DNA of 64,000 nt, taken from assembly GCF_015040615.1 (NCBI RefSeq), contig NZ_CP060402.1:2108001-2172000 (forward strand), written 5' to 3'. The position numbers were made by a program, and so were the translations under genes. This stretch comes from Microbacterium sp. YJN-G (GTDB taxonomy: Bacteria > Actinomycetota > Actinomycetes > Actinomycetales > Microbacteriaceae). Shown piece by piece: positions 13,358-25,493 of the stretch; the first letter of the stretch is position 1; each line of letters starts with the position of its first letter. The notes under the pieces were generated by a model. The model saw only the letters and a program-made list of their open reading frames with translations, was not told the DNA's origin and made no database searches.

Positions 13358-14008
13358 GTGGCCGATATGCCCGAGACCGACATCCCTGACGGCGACGTCA
13401 CCGCAGCCCACAGCGAGCAGCCTGCGGCGGCGACCCCGATCGCGTGGTCCGAGGGCACCTGGAGCGCTCCCCCCGCATCCGCCGTCGAGACCGGCGCGGA
13501 TCTCGTGGTCACCGCGGTCGAGGGCAGCGACGCCTGGCGTCGCACCGCGTACGGATTCGTGCACGACGACGCACACGGGCTGCTGGCTCCGCTGGCGGTC
13601 GGCGAGGCGATGGAGGTGTCGTTCCGCGCGCGCTGGGAGGGCCAGTTCGACCAGGCCGGGATCCTCGTGCGAGCGGACGAGGAGCGCTGGATGAAGACGG
13701 GCGTGGAATACGCCGACGGTCACCTCGGTCTCGGCGCGGTCGTCACCGACACGGTGTCGGACTGGTCGGTCGGCTTCGCCGACGAATGGGCGGATGCCGT
13801 GATCACCGTGCGTGTGAGCCGCTGGCCGGACGCGCTCATCGTGCGCGCCCGAGCCGACGACGGCGACTGGCGCCTGGTGCGCGTCGCGCCGTTCGACGGC
13901 TCTGCCGCAGCATCCGCCGGTCCGTTCCTCGCCGCTCCCACCTGGGCGGGGCTGGAGGTCACGTTCTCACGCTGGGTGCGCACCGACGCGGATGCCGCCC
14001 TGCACTGA
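13358..14008 (+). CDS. DUF1349 domain-containing protein
   Basis: 216 residues with a beta-rich concanavalin A-like fold expected: EVSFRARWEGQFDQAGILV, then RWMKTGVEYADGHLGLGAVVT and a C-terminal GPFLAAPTWAGLEVTFSRW, which together mark DUF1349. Members are small cytosolic proteins, sometimes called regulation of enolase 1-like from the yeast homologue; the biochemical role is unknown. Start GTG 13358 has GGAG 6 nt upstream. The first 25 residues are acidic and probably disordered. Confidence 0.82.
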   Translation: MADMPETDIPDGDVTAAHSEQPAAATPIAWSEGTWSAPPASAVETGADLVVTAVEGSDAWRRTAYGFVHDDAHGLLAPLAVGEAMEVSFRARWEGQFDQAGILVRADEERWMKTGVEYADGHLGLGAVVTDTVSDWSVGFADEWADAVITVRVSRWPDALIVRARADDGDWRLVRVAPFDGSAAASAGPFLAAPTWAGLEVTFSRWVRTDADAALH

Positions 14009-14016
14009 CATCGCCG

Positions 14017-14046
14017 TCGCGGGGCCCCGATCACGGGGCCCCGCGA
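14017..14046. terminator. Bidirectional terminator between DUF1349 gene and argH
   Basis: Stem of 13 bp (TCGCGGGGCCCCG with its complement) and a 4-nt loop, in the 57-nt gap between convergent genes. No T-run on either side. Confidence 0.7.
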
Positions 14047-14065
14047 GGGATGTCAGAGGCGGATC

Positions 14066-17635
<3,570 letters not shown>

Positions 17636-17639
<4 letters not shown>

Positions 17640-18562
17640 TTCTTCTCGTTCCGCTCGCTCGATTCATCGGCGACCACTTCCGTGCCGATCCCCTTGCTGG
17701 TGAACAGCTCGACCAGCACCGAGTGCGGCACGCGTCCGTCGATGATGGCCGCCGCGTCGACCCCGCCCTCGACCGCGTCGAGGCAGGCGCGCATCTTCGG
17801 AATCATGCCCGACTCCAGCGACGGCAGCATCTCGGTGAGTGCGCTGGAGGTGATGTGCGAGACCAGCGAGTCACGGTTCGGCCAGTCGGCGTACAGGCCC
17901 GCGACGTCGGTGAGGATGACGAGCTTGCGGGCGCCCAGCGCCGTGGCGAGGGCTGCGGCCGCGGCATCCGCGTTGACGTTCAGCGACTGACCGGGGTGGT
18001 CGAGGTCGGGAGCGATCGACGAGACGACGGGGATGCGCCCGGCTGCCAGGTGGTCGAGCACGGGAGTCGGGTCGACCTGCACGACGTCGCCGACGCGGCC
18101 GAGGTCGACCTCTTCGCCGTCCACGACGATGCCACGGCGGCGGCCGCCGAACAGGCCCGCGTCCTCGCCGCTCAGCCCCGTGGCGATCGGGCCGTGGGAG
18201 TTGATCTTCGCGACCAGGGTGGGGTTGATCTGCCCGGTGAGCACCATCCGCACGACGCTGATGGCCTCGGTGGAGGTGACCCGGTACCCGCCCTTGAACT
18301 CGCTGGGGATGGCCAGCCGGTCGAGCATGCTGGAGATCTGCGGTCCGCCGCCGTGCACGACGACCGGCTGCACGCCCACGTACCGCAGGTAGGCGATGTC
18401 CTGCGCGAAGGCCTCCTGCAGCTCGTCACTGACCATCGCGTTGCCGCCGTACTTGACGACGACGATCTGGTCGCGGAAGCGCTTGAGCCAGGGCAGCGAT
18501 TCGATGAGGGTGGCCGCCTTGTACGCGGCCTCCTCGGGGGCGGTCTGCTGCAGATCTGTCAT
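17636..18562 (-). CDS. argB: Acetylglutamate kinase
   Basis: 308 residues; phosphorylates N-acetylglutamate, the usual arginine-feedback step. Amino-acid kinase fold: VVKYGGNAM near 35-43 (nucleotide lysine), [10 protein letters not shown] near 68-77, and [13 protein letters not shown]. The N-terminal ~20 residues resemble the extra helix present in arginine-sensitive hexameric kinases, so feedback inhibition is likely. Start ATG 18562 overlaps the argJ stop as ATGA. Confidence 0.97.
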
Positions 18563-19716
18563 GAGGCGTAGGCGCTGTTCTCGTGCACGTAGTCGTGGGT
18601 CAGGTCGTTGGTGAGGATCGTCGCGGTGGCCTCGCCGGCCTTCAGATCGATCTCGATGAGCGTCGCACGCGGGGTGAGGTCGACGTCCTCGCGCGGGCGG
18701 TCGGGGCCGCCAGCCGAGCAGACCCGGATGCCGTTCATCGACACGTCCACGTCGTACGGGTCGAACTGCGCCGAGGTGGTGCCGATCGCGGCCAGCACGC
18801 GGCCCCAGTTCGGGTCGTTGCCGAAGATGGCCGCCTTGAAGAGGTTGTTGCGGGCCACCGAGCGGCCGACCTCGACCGCCTCCTCCTCGGTGGCGGCGTT
18901 CTGCACCTCGATGGTGATGTCGTGGCTGGCGCCCTCGGCATCCTTCTGCAGCTTCTGCGCGAGGTCGCGGCACAGCTCGGTGAGCGCGGCGGCGAACTCC
19001 TCGAGGTCGGGGCGGATGCCGCTGGCGCCGCTGACGAGCAGGGTGACCTGGTCGTTGGTCGACATGCAGCCGTCGGAGTCGAGCCTGTCGAAGCTCACGC
19101 CGGTCGCGCTGCGCAGGGCCGCGTCGGCCTCGGCGGCCTCGAGGTCGGCGTCGGTGGTGAGGACGACGAGCATGGTGGCAAGGCCGGGGGCCAGCATCCC
19201 CGCCCCCTTGGCCATGCCGCCGATCGTCCAGCCGTCGCGGCTGACGACCGCGGTCTTCGAGACCGTGTCGGTGGTCATGATGGCCTCGGCGGCGGACTGC
19301 CCGCCGTCGGCGCTGAGGGCGGCGATCCCCTGCTCGACGCCGTCGAGCACCTTGCCGCGGAAGACCTCGTCACCGGTGCCGATCAGCCCGGTGGAGCACA
19401 CCAGGATGTCGCCGGCGCTGACCTCGAGCAGCTCGGCGGTCCGCTCGGCGGTGAGGTGCGTGGTCTGGAAGCCGAAGGGGCCGGTGAAGCAGTTCGCGCC
19501 GCCGGAGTTGAGCACGATCGCCTCGACCGTGCGGTCGGCGATGACCTGCTGCGACCACAGGATCGGGTTGGCCTTGGCGCGGTTGGTGGTGAACACCGCC
19601 GCGCCGACCTTGCGGGGTCCGCGGTTGACGACGACGGCGACGTCGGGCTTTCCGGTGCTCTTCAGGCCGGCTGCGACGCCGGCCGCCTCGAATCCCTGGG
19701 GTGCGGTGACGCTCAC
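18559..19716 (-). CDS. argJ: Bifunctional glutamate N-acetyltransferase / ornithine acetyltransferase
   Basis: 385 residues; recycles the acetyl group from N-acetylornithine to glutamate. The precursor cleaves itself before the Thr in PGLATML (Thr181), which becomes the nucleophile of the beta chain; GMAKGAGM precedes it. The window shows no argA or argE, in line with a cyclic acetyl pathway. Start GTG 19716 overlaps the argC stop as GTGA. Confidence 0.97.
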   Translation of the reverse strand: MSVTAPQGFEAAGVAAGLKSTGKPDVAVVVNRGPRKVGAAVFTTNRAKANPILWSQQVIADRTVEAIVLNSGGANCFTGPFGFQTTHLTAERTAELLEVSAGDILVCSTGLIGTGDEVFRGKVLDGVEQGIAALSADGGQSAAEAIMTTDTVSKTAVVSRDGWTIGGMAKGAGMLAPGLATMLVVLTTDADLEAAEADAALRSATGVSFDRLDSDGCMSTNDQVTLLVSGASGIRPDLEEFAAALTELCRDLAQKLQKDAEGASHDITIEVQNAATEEEAVEVGRSVARNNLFKAAIFGNDPNWGRVLAAIGTTSAQFDPYDVDVSMNGIRVCSAGGPDRPREDVDLTPRATLIEIDLKAGEATATILTNDLTHDYVHENSAYAS

Positions 19717-20813
19717 GGCGCTACTCCGTTCACGGTGAGGGCGCGGTCCTCGGGAAGGCCCAGCGCGATGTTCATGGACTGCACGGCGGCGCCGGCGGTT
19801 CCCTTGACGAGGTTGTCGACGGCGGTGACGACGGTGACGCGGTTGGCCGCGCGGTCGATCGCGAGGCCCATCAGGGCCGTGTTGGCTCCCAGCACGTCGG
19901 CGGTGCGCGGGAAACGCCCCTCCGGCAGCAGCTGCACGAAGGTCTCGTCGCCGTAGGCGTTCTGCCAGGCGTCGCGGATCTGCGCGTCGGTGGCGCCGGG
20001 GGCGATCGGTGCGGTGGAGGTGGCGAGGATGCCGCGTGCCATCGGCACGATCACGGGGGTGAAGGAGATGCGGATGTCCTCGGGCGCGACGGCCCGGGTC
20101 CCTGAGCCCGCACCACCCTGGGTCCCTGAGCCCGTCGAAGGGCCCGCGGCCGCGAGCGCTTGCCGGATCTCGGGGATGTGGCGATGCGTGCCGCCCACCG
20201 CGTACGGGTTGGCCGTGCCGAGGATCTCGCTGCCGAGCAGATGCGTCTTCAGGCTCTTGCCCGCGCCCGACGGGCCGACGGCCAGGACGCTGACGATGTC
20301 GGACGGGTCGATGACCCCCGCGGCGACACCGGGTGCCAGGCTGAGGCTCACGGTGGAGGCGTTGCAGCCGGGAGCGGCGATCCGGTGTGCGTCCCGCAGC
20401 ACCTCGCGCTGCTTGCCCTCGCCGACGAGCAGCTCGGGGACGCCGTAGGCCCACGGCTCGTGGAACGCTCCGCCGTAGAACGCATCCCAGGAGTCCCGCG
20501 AGGTGAGCCGGTGATCGGCGCCGGCGTCGATCACCAGCGGGGTGTCGGCCAGCGCATCCGTGTACTGGCCGGACTGGCCGTGCGGCAGCGCGAGGAAGAC
20601 GATGTCGTGTCCGGCGAGGATCTCGGGGGTGGTGTCCTGCAGCGTGAGGTGCGCGAGCGAGCGCAGGTGCGGCTGGTGCTCGGAGAGGGGCTGTCCCGCG
20701 TTCGAGTGCGCGGTGACGGTGCGGATCTCGATGTCGGGATGGGCTGCGAGAAGCCGCAGGATCTCGCCTCCCGCATAGCCGGATGCGCCGGAGACGGCGA
20801 CGGAGTACGTCAT
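19713..20813 (-). CDS. argC: N-acetyl-gamma-glutamyl-phosphate reductase
   Basis: 366 residues; NADPH-dependent reduction of acetylglutamyl phosphate. [10 protein letters not shown] at residues 8-17 is the nucleotide site and Cys150 in AAPGCNAST is the catalytic thiol. Residues 224-242 ([19 protein letters not shown]) are a Gly/Ser/Thr-rich insertion absent from most family members; it is coded by a REP-like sequence (20096-20146). First gene of the arg operon. Start ATG 20813 has AAGGT 6 nt upstream, which could be a weak ribosome site or part of a TAAGGT -10 box. Confidence 0.96.
   Translation of the reverse strand: MTYSVAVSGASGYAGGEILRLLAAHPDIEIRTVTAHSNAGQPLSEHQPHLRSLAHLTLQDTTPEILAGHDIVFLALPHGQSGQYTDALADTPLVIDAGADHRLTSRDSWDAFYGGAFHEPWAYGVPELLVGEGKQREVLRDAHRIAAPGCNASTVSLSLAPGVAAGVIDPSDIVSVLAVGPSGAGKSLKTHLLGSEILGTANPYAVGGTHRHIPEIRQALAAAGPSTGSGTQGGAGSGTRAVAPEDIRISFTPVIVPMARGILATSTAPIAPGATDAQIRDAWQNAYGDETFVQLLPEGRFPRTADVLGANTALMGLAIDRAANRVTVVTAVDNLVKGTAGAAVQSMNIALGLPEDRALTVNGVAP
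20096..20146. repeat. REP-like palindromic sequence inserted in frame in argC
   Basis: Two adjacent copies of GGGTCCCTGAGCCCG (20096-20110 and 20120-20134), the second continuing into TCGAAGGGCCCG. This is the CCTGAGCnnGTCGAAGGG type of dispersed palindrome common in actinobacterial and other genomes, usually intergenic. Here it is read as codons for a Gly/Ser/Thr-rich loop. Confidence 0.75.
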
Positions 20814-20819
20814 GTATCT

Positions 20820-20825
20820 ACCTTA
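20820..20825 (-). promoter_or_regulatory. Possible internal -10 box or weak ribosome site before argC
   Basis: TAAGGT lies 6 nt before argC ATG. It fits a leaderless -10 but also contains AAGGT, an imperfect Shine-Dalgarno at proper spacing. No convincing -35 is seen. Which reading is right decides whether the upstream small ORF shares the argC mRNA. Confidence 0.35.
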
Positions 20826-20913
20826 ACGGTCGAGGTTCGCCCGATGACGGGCCTTGCCGGGGCGGCGACACCGGCACTGTGCCCGTCGACGCACGACGGG
20901 AGCGCGGGGTCGC

Positions 20914-21027
20914 CTAGAGTCGGCGGTCGCCGCGGCGTCGGCGCACGGAAGTGACGCTCGCGGCGTCGTGGGCTTCGCCGTGCTCGCTCAGGAACCGCTG
21001 AGCGGGAGCGAGTGCGACCGAAGACAT
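20914..21027 (-). CDS. Small ORF with arginine-rich C-terminus, candidate arg leader peptide
   Basis: 37 codons between the thi fusion gene and argC, on the arg strand and ending 100 nt before argC. The last residues are VRRRRGDRRL, six Arg codons in ten including two CGA codons, followed by TAG. The start ATG lies 6 nt behind TACTGT, the same leaderless layout as at tyrS, satD, hisC and the MFS gene. A 7-bp hairpin (20985-21004) lies inside the ORF, and CCCGTCG/CGACGGG and GCCCG/CGGGC hairpins lie between its stop and argC. A role in attenuation of argCJBDFH is inference; the rest of the peptide shows no recognised domain. Confidence 0.5.
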   Translation of the reverse strand: MSSVALAPAQRFLSEHGEAHDAASVTSVRRRRGDRRL

Positions 21028-21057
21028 GCCGCGACAGTAGCGCCCCTGCCGCGGCAT
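21026..21057 (-). promoter_or_regulatory. Inverted repeat around the -10 box of the arg-leader small ORF
   Basis: Arms ATGCCGCG (21026-21033) and CGCGGCAT (21050-21057) flank 16 nt that hold the -10 box TACTGT (21039-21034). The placement is that of an operator. No clear ArgR box (AT-rich 18-mer) was seen. From 21058 to 21129 nothing else is recognised. Confidence 0.4.
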
Positions 21058-21129
21058 CCGCAAATCCGGCACGTCACATGGCGCACCGCCCCCTGCTCGA
21101 CGCGCGGTCGGCGGGTGGTCAGCGCCGGG

Positions 21130-23256
21130 TCATCGCAGGTCGAAGAACGCCCTCTCGTGCTCGCACGCGGCGAGGAACGCGCGGTGCATGCGTGCGCGCT
21201 GCTCCCCGTCGGCTGCGACGGCAGCCGCCGCGACGTATCCGATCGCCCGCTCGTTCGCCGCCTCGAAATCCGGGTCGGCGTACGTCGCCAGCCACGACGC
21301 GTACGGATGCTCGGGATCGCGCGCGTACGCGCCGAAGTCGCCGGCATGCAGCCGCAGCCCGAGGTCGGTGTACAGCCAGAAGCAGGGCAGGATCGCGGCG
21401 ATCAGCACGCGGTAGTCGCCGGTGAAGGCGGCGGCGCGCAGGTGGTCGAGGTACGCGGTGCACACCGCGCTCGGCGGGGTGTCGAAAGTGCCGACTGAGA
21501 CGCCGGTGGCCGGCGTCAGCCATCCCGCGTGCAGTTCGAGTTCGACGGCGATCGCACCGTGCGCCGAGTCGGCCCAGAACGCCTGCTCCTGAGGGGTCGG
21601 TGCGAGCCGGGCGGCCTCGGCGAGCACCCGGGCGTACTCGCGGAGGTAGAGCGCATCCTGCGCGAGGTACTCGAGGAACAGCCTGCGCTCGAGCGTGCCG
21701 TCGGCGAGCGCACGGATGAAGGGCAGCTCGTCGATGTCGCGCCGGATGTGCTCGGCGCTGCGCCACCACTCCTCGCGGATGCTCTCGGCTGAGGGACGCG
21801 TCTCCAGGCCGCCGCGCCGCCACAGCCCCGCGAAGTGGCTGATCGGACCGTGGCCGCGGCCGACGTCGAGGGCATCCGCGTCGGTCAGCGACTCTCGCAG
21901 CCAGGCACGGCTGGAGGCGACCGCCTGCGTCCAGTCGAGCCCCCGCGCGCGCGTCGTGGCGAGGGCGGCCGAGAGTGAGCATCCGGTGCCGTGCGTGCTG
22001 GTGGTGGCGATCCGCGCACCGTCATACCCGGCGATGACGCCGCCCGGCCCGACCAGGGCATCCGGTGACTGGTCACCATCGAGGTGGCCACCCTTGGCCA
22101 GCACGAGCGCTCCGGTGCGCGCGGCGACCTCGCGAGCGGCGTCGAGCGCGTCGTCCCAGCCCTCGAGCGTCCGGCCGGCGAGCACCGCGAGCTCACCGAG
22201 GTTCGGGGTGATCAGATCGGCGCGCGCGGCGAGATCGACGAGGGCGCTCTCGGCTGCGGTGTCGAGCAGCCGGTCGCCGCTGGTGGCGACCATCACCGGG
22301 TCGAGCACGACGACCGGCGGTCGCTGCTCGTCGAGCCACGCGATGACCGTCTCGATGATCTCGGTGCCGGCGAGCATCCCGATCTTCACCGCGTCGATGC
22401 CGATGTCGTCTGCGATCGCGTCGAGCTGGGCGCGCAGGAACGAGGTCGGCGGCACGTGCACGTCGCGCACGCCCTGCGTGTTCTGCGCGGTGAGGGCGGT
22501 GATCGCCGCCATGCCGTAGCCGCCGTTCGCGGCGATCGACTTCAGATCGGCCTGGATGCCCGCCCCGCCCGACGGGTCGCTGCCGGCGATGCTGAGCACC
22601 CGCGGCGTGCGCGCTCCTCGCCATTCCCGCCGCAGTGCGCGGGCCGCGGCGCGCGGGTCGTCGGTCGCGCACAGCGCGGACACCACGGCCACGCCCGCCG
22701 CCCCGGCATCCCGCAGCGCGGCGACGTCGTCGATGCCGACCCCGCCGATCGCGACGGCGGGGACCGGGCTGGATGCGGCGAGCGCGCGGAACCCGTCGAT
22801 GCCGAGTGCCGGCGGATGGTCGGGCTTGGTGGAGGTGGGCCGGATCACCCCGACGCCCACGTAGTCGACGGTGCCGGCGGGCAGCCCGCGCACGGCGTCG
22901 AGGTGCTCGGGGGTGTTCGCGGTGAGTCCGATGACGGCATCCGCTCCGAGCAGAGCACGGGCGTGCCGGACCGCGGCATCCGACTGGCCGAGGTGCACGC
23001 CGTCGACGCGCGCTCCGCGACGGCGCGCCTCGACGGCCGCGTCGAGCCGGTCGTTGACGAGCAGGAGCGCCCGCCCGTCGATCGCGTCGGACAGTTCGAC
23101 GAGGCGGTCTGCGGTCTCGGCGTCGGAGGCGTGCTTGTCGCGCAGCTGCACGACCGTGACTCCGCCGGCCAGGGCTTCGCGGACGGTCTGCACCACCCCG
23201 CGGTCGCCGCAGAGCGCGTCGTCGGTGACGAGATAGAGCGACAGGTCGAGGCTCAT
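21130..23256 (-). CDS. ThiE-ThiD-TenA trifunctional fusion (thiamine phosphate synthase / HMP(-P) kinase / aminopyrimidine aminohydrolase)
   Basis: 708 residues with three complete domains. Residues 1-210 are ThiE ([29 protein letters not shown]), joining HMP-PP and thiazole phosphate. Residues about 217-480 are ThiD ([19 protein letters not shown] at 222-240, and [13 protein letters not shown] as the anion-hole motif). Residues about 490-708 are TenA/thiaminase II ([20 protein letters not shown]). The product supplies and salvages the pyrimidine half and condenses it with the thiazole. Start ATG 23256 overlaps the thiM stop as ATGA. In ThiE the usual GPVFPTxTK loop reads GVIRPTSTK, a small deviation. 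Confidence 0.95.
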   Translation of the reverse strand: MSLDLSLYLVTDDALCGDRGVVQTVREALAGGVTVVQLRDKHASDAETADRLVELSDAIDGRALLLVNDRLDAAVEARRRGARVDGVHLGQSDAAVRHARALLGADAVIGLTANTPEHLDAVRGLPAGTVDYVGVGVIRPTSTKPDHPPALGIDGFRALAASSPVPAVAIGGVGIDDVAALRDAGAAGVAVVSALCATDDPRAAARALRREWRGARTPRVLSIAGSDPSGGAGIQADLKSIAANGGYGMAAITALTAQNTQGVRDVHVPPTSFLRAQLDAIADDIGIDAVKIGMLAGTEIIETVIAWLDEQRPPVVVLDPVMVATSGDRLLDTAAESALVDLAARADLITPNLGELAVLAGRTLEGWDDALDAAREVAARTGALVLAKGGHLDGDQSPDALVGPGGVIAGYDGARIATTSTHGTGCSLSAALATTRARGLDWTQAVASSRAWLRESLTDADALDVGRGHGPISHFAGLWRRGGLETRPSAESIREEWWRSAEHIRRDIDELPFIRALADGTLERRLFLEYLAQDALYLREYARVLAEAARLAPTPQEQAFWADSAHGAIAVELELHAGWLTPATGVSVGTFDTPPSAVCTAYLDHLRAAAFTGDYRVLIAAILPCFWLYTDLGLRLHAGDFGAYARDPEHPYASWLATYADPDFEAANERAIGYVAAAAVAADGEQRARMHRAFLAACEHERAFFDLR

Positions 23257-24113
23257 CGCGCCGACTCCCCCGAGAGAGCGGCCTCGTCGACGCGAGCGGC
23301 ATCGGCGAGCTCGGCGGGCTGGATCGCCGCCAGTTCGTCGAGCAGCGCGACGGCGAAGCTGCCGGGGCCGGATGCCGTGACGGCCGCGCGTTCCGCGGCG
23401 ACCGTATAGACGAGAGTGGCGGCGGCGACGGCATCCAGCGGATCGGTGCCTGTTGCGCGGGCGGTGCCGAGGAACGCGGCCATCACCGCGCCGAGCGCGC
23501 AGCCGCCGCCGGTCACCCGGGTCAGCAGCGCATCGCCGTTGGCGATGCGCACGATCCGCTGCCCGTTCGTGATGTGGTCGACCGGGCCCGACACGGCCAC
23601 GACGCTCCCCCACTCGGAGGCGAGCGTGCGGGCGGCGTCGAGGGCGGCATCCGGGGTGTCGGTGGCGTCGACTCCCCTGCCGCCTGCGCTCAGACCGGCG
23701 AGCGCGAGGATCTCGGACGCATTGCCGCGGATCGCCGTCGGCCGCTGCGCGACGAGGTCGTGTGCGAGGGCGGTGCGTACCGGCAGCGCGCCGACGGCGA
23801 CCGGGTCGAGCACCCAGGGCGTCCCCGCGGCGTTCGCGCCGGCGACCGCCTCGCGTGCCGCCTCGCGCTGCTCGGGGCCGGGGGTGCCGAGGTTCACCAG
23901 CAGTCCGGAGGCGATGCCGGCGAACATGCCGGATTCGCCGACGATGTCGACCATCGCGGGTGCGGCACCCAGGGCGAGCAGCACGTTCGCGGTGAAGCCG
24001 GTCACCACCTTGTTGGTGATGCAGTGCGTGAGGGGCGCTGCCGCGCGCAGCTCTCCCAGCAGCTCGGCGGCCGTGGCCGCGATTTCGGTCGGTGGACGCA
24101 GAAGATCGCTCAT
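23253..24113 (-). CDS. thiM: Hydroxyethylthiazole kinase
   Basis: 286 residues; phosphorylates the thiazole moiety for salvage. [19 protein letters not shown] at the N-terminus and [10 protein letters not shown] near residue 200 (the Cys-containing anion hole) are diagnostic. Two ATGs are possible; ATG 24113 is preferred because GAAGGG ends 9 nt upstream, while the earlier ATG 24122 abuts it. The ribosome site is the 3' strand of the TPP riboswitch. First gene of the thi operon. Confidence 0.95.
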   Translation of the reverse strand: MSDLLRPPTEIAATAAELLGELRAAAPLTHCITNKVVTGFTANVLLALGAAPAMVDIVGESGMFAGIASGLLVNLGTPGPEQREAAREAVAGANAAGTPWVLDPVAVGALPVRTALAHDLVAQRPTAIRGNASEILALAGLSAGGRGVDATDTPDAALDAARTLASEWGSVVAVSGPVDHITNGQRIVRIANGDALLTRVTGGGCALGAVMAAFLGTARATGTDPLDAVAAATLVYTVAAERAAVTASGPGSFAVALLDELAAIQPAELADAARVDEAALSGESAR

Positions 24114-24120
24114 TCGCGAC

Positions 24121-24195
24121 ATCCCTTCGCTAGTACGAACTAGATCAGGTTCGACGGGTGTGATCTCAGCCGCGGATGCGGCACCCCGTGTCACT
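24121..24195 (-). promoter_or_regulatory. TPP riboswitch (Thi box) controlling thiM
   Basis: Read on the minus strand: ACACGGGGTGC (24191-24181), GCTGAGATCACACCC (about 24170-24156), GAACCTGATC (about 24152-24143), and TACTAGCGAAGGGAT (24135-24121), which are the conserved blocks of the class. The terminal GAAGGG is also the thiM ribosome site, so ligand binding should block translation directly. No separate terminator hairpin was seen between the aptamer and the ATG. Confidence 0.93.
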
Positions 24196-24202
24196 CGTGG
24201 CG

Positions 24203-24208
24203 AGTCTA
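24203..24208 (-). promoter_or_regulatory. -10 box TAGACT of the thi operon
   Basis: TAGACT ends about 7 nt before the first aptamer bases, so the transcript should begin with the riboswitch. The -35 region falls in the arm of palindromic repeat copy 1 and has no TTGACA. Confidence 0.5.
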
Positions 24209-24221
24209 GCCCGCCTCTGAC

Positions 24222-24305
24222 GCCGAAACCCCTCGTGGCTGCCGATACCCCTCGTGAATCACGCGATTCAGGACGGGTGTGGGCAATTAGGAGGGGTCTC
24301 GGCGG
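24222..24305. repeat. Nested palindromic 3'-end repeat, copy 1
   Basis: Arms GCCGAAACCCCTC (24222-24234) and GCCGATACCCCTC (24241-24253), a centre TGAATCACGCGATTCA (24255-24270) and a right arm GAGGGGTCTCGGCGG (24291-24305); the inner right arm is degraded. It begins 17 nt behind the stop of the cupin gene. Copies 2 and 3 have the same plan. Confidence 0.85.
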
Positions 24306-24321
24306 AAGGGGGACGGACGGC

Positions 24322-24759
24322 TCAGGCGTCGGGCCAGGGCATCGGGCGGTCGGGGTCGCGCTTGCTGTCATCGGGCAGGTGCGGCAGCTGCTCGCCGCCG
24401 GCGCGGATGCAGAGCCAGCGCAGCTCGCCGGGACTGTCGGGGTGCGCGCGCCAGGTGCGCCAGACGTCCTGGCCGACCCGGACGACCGACCCCGCGCGCA
24501 CGTCGACGACATCGTCGTCGAGGCCCATCTGGCCCTGACCCTCCAGGAACACATAGAGCTCCTCGACGCGGCTGTGGGCGTGCCAGTACCCGGCCTCCTC
24601 GCCCGGCTGGAGCGCGTTGGCCGTCATGCCGATGTACTGCATGGTCAGCTCGTGGTCCACGACCCTCCTGCCGTCGCGGGAGCGTGCGGGCGCGAAGCCT
24701 CCGTAGTGTGCGCGCCAGTCATCCAGCCCGCCGATCTCGGTCACCTGATAGTCGCTCAT
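24322..24759 (-). CDS. Cupin domain protein
   Basis: 145 residues. [18 protein letters not shown] at about residues 58-75 is cupin motif 1 (two His and a Glu as metal ligands), followed by [20 protein letters not shown], motif 2. Probably a cytosolic metal-binding small-molecule enzyme or sensor; substrate unknown. It lies 10 nt after the PNPOx gene and probably shares its transcript. Last gene before repeat copy 1. Confidence 0.85.
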   Translation of the reverse strand: MSDYQVTEIGGLDDWRAHYGGFAPARSRDGRRVVDHELTMQYIGMTANALQPGEEAGYWHAHSRVEELYVFLEGQGQMGLDDDVVDVRAGSVVRVGQDVWRTWRAHPDSPGELRWLCIRAGGEQLPHLPDDSKRDPDRPMPWPDA

Positions 24760-24769
24760 CGCCGCTCCT

Positions 24770-25357
24770 TCACCGCTCGCTCTTCGTGGTCTCGCCGTTC
24801 ACGATACTGCGGGTCCACGCACGGTCGGCCCGCTCGTAGACGATCCGCAGGTGCCTGCGGTCGGAGGCTCCCTGCCAGAACTCCACCCGCTGCGGTTCGA
24901 GCCACCAGCGCACCCATTCGCCGGGCTGCAGCCCCTCGCGCGCGGCTGCGGAGCGGGCGGCGAGATCGGCGTCGCTCTCCTGCCGGGGAGCCTCCTGCAC
25001 CCTTCCGCGCACGCGCACGGCGCGACGGAGCGGCTGCCACCACAGGCTCAGCGCGGCGGCGGGGGCGGCGGCGAGCTGGCCGCCCTTGGCCGAGCCGCGC
25101 GGGCCGGCGAAGGCCCAGCCGCGGTCGGTGACGTCCTTGACGATCAGTGTGCGCGCGTCCGGCATCCCCTCGGCGTCGACCGTCGCGAGGGTCGCGGCGT
25201 GCGGTTCGGCGACGCCCGCCCCGGCCGCCTCGCGGATCCAGCGTTCGAACAGCACGACCGGGTCATCCGGCAGCGCATCCGTGTCGAGCGCGGGCGGCTC
25301 GCCCGCCAATGCAGGCAGGGCGCGCAGCCAGGCGGCGAACGTCGAGCTTGAGGTCAT
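24770..25357 (-). CDS. Pyridoxamine 5'-phosphate oxidase-family protein (PdxH-like)
   Basis: 195 residues. Split-barrel flavin fold: ATLATVDAEGMPDARTLIVKDVTDRGWAF gives the FMN-binding strands, LSLWWQPLRRAVRVRGRVQ the dimer and substrate strands, and WVRWWLEPQRVEFWQG the C-terminal signature of PdxH-type proteins. It may oxidise pyridoxine/pyridoxamine phosphate to PLP, but close homologues include flavin or F420 reductases, so the substrate is not secure. Start ATG 25357 is chosen over the upstream GTG at 25381, which would begin in a Gly-rich run. Upstream lies repeat copy 2. Confidence 0.85.
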   Translation of the reverse strand: MTSSSTFAAWLRALPALAGEPPALDTDALPDDPVVLFERWIREAAGAGVAEPHAATLATVDAEGMPDARTLIVKDVTDRGWAFAGPRGSAKGGQLAAAPAAALSLWWQPLRRAVRVRGRVQEAPRQESDADLAARSAAAREGLQPGEWVRWWLEPQRVEFWQGASDRRHLRIVYERADRAWTRSIVNGETTKSER

Positions 25358-25400
25358 GCCCCCATCCTGCCCCGCCCCCACGACTCCCGCGCCCCTAAGC

Positions 25401-25484
25401 GTCGAAACCCCTCACCAGTGCCGACACCCCTCGTGAATCACGTGATTCAGGAGGGGTCTCGGCAACCAGGAGGGGTTTCGGCGG
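25401..25484. repeat. Nested palindromic 3'-end repeat, copy 2
   Basis: Arms GTCGAAACCCCTC (25401-25413) and GCCGACACCCCTC (25420-25432), centre TGAATCACGTGATTCA (25434-25449), right arms GAGGGGTCTCGGC (25451-25463) and GAGGGGTTTCGGCGG (25470-25484). It is the most complete copy together with copy 3 and starts 10 nt after the pheT stop. Confidence 0.88.
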
Positions 25485-25493
25485 AGGAAGCGG

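Noticed and set aside
20861..20913. Second small ORF between the arginine-rich ORF and argC
   Set aside because: No start with a ribosome site and no coding signal; only hairpins were noted.
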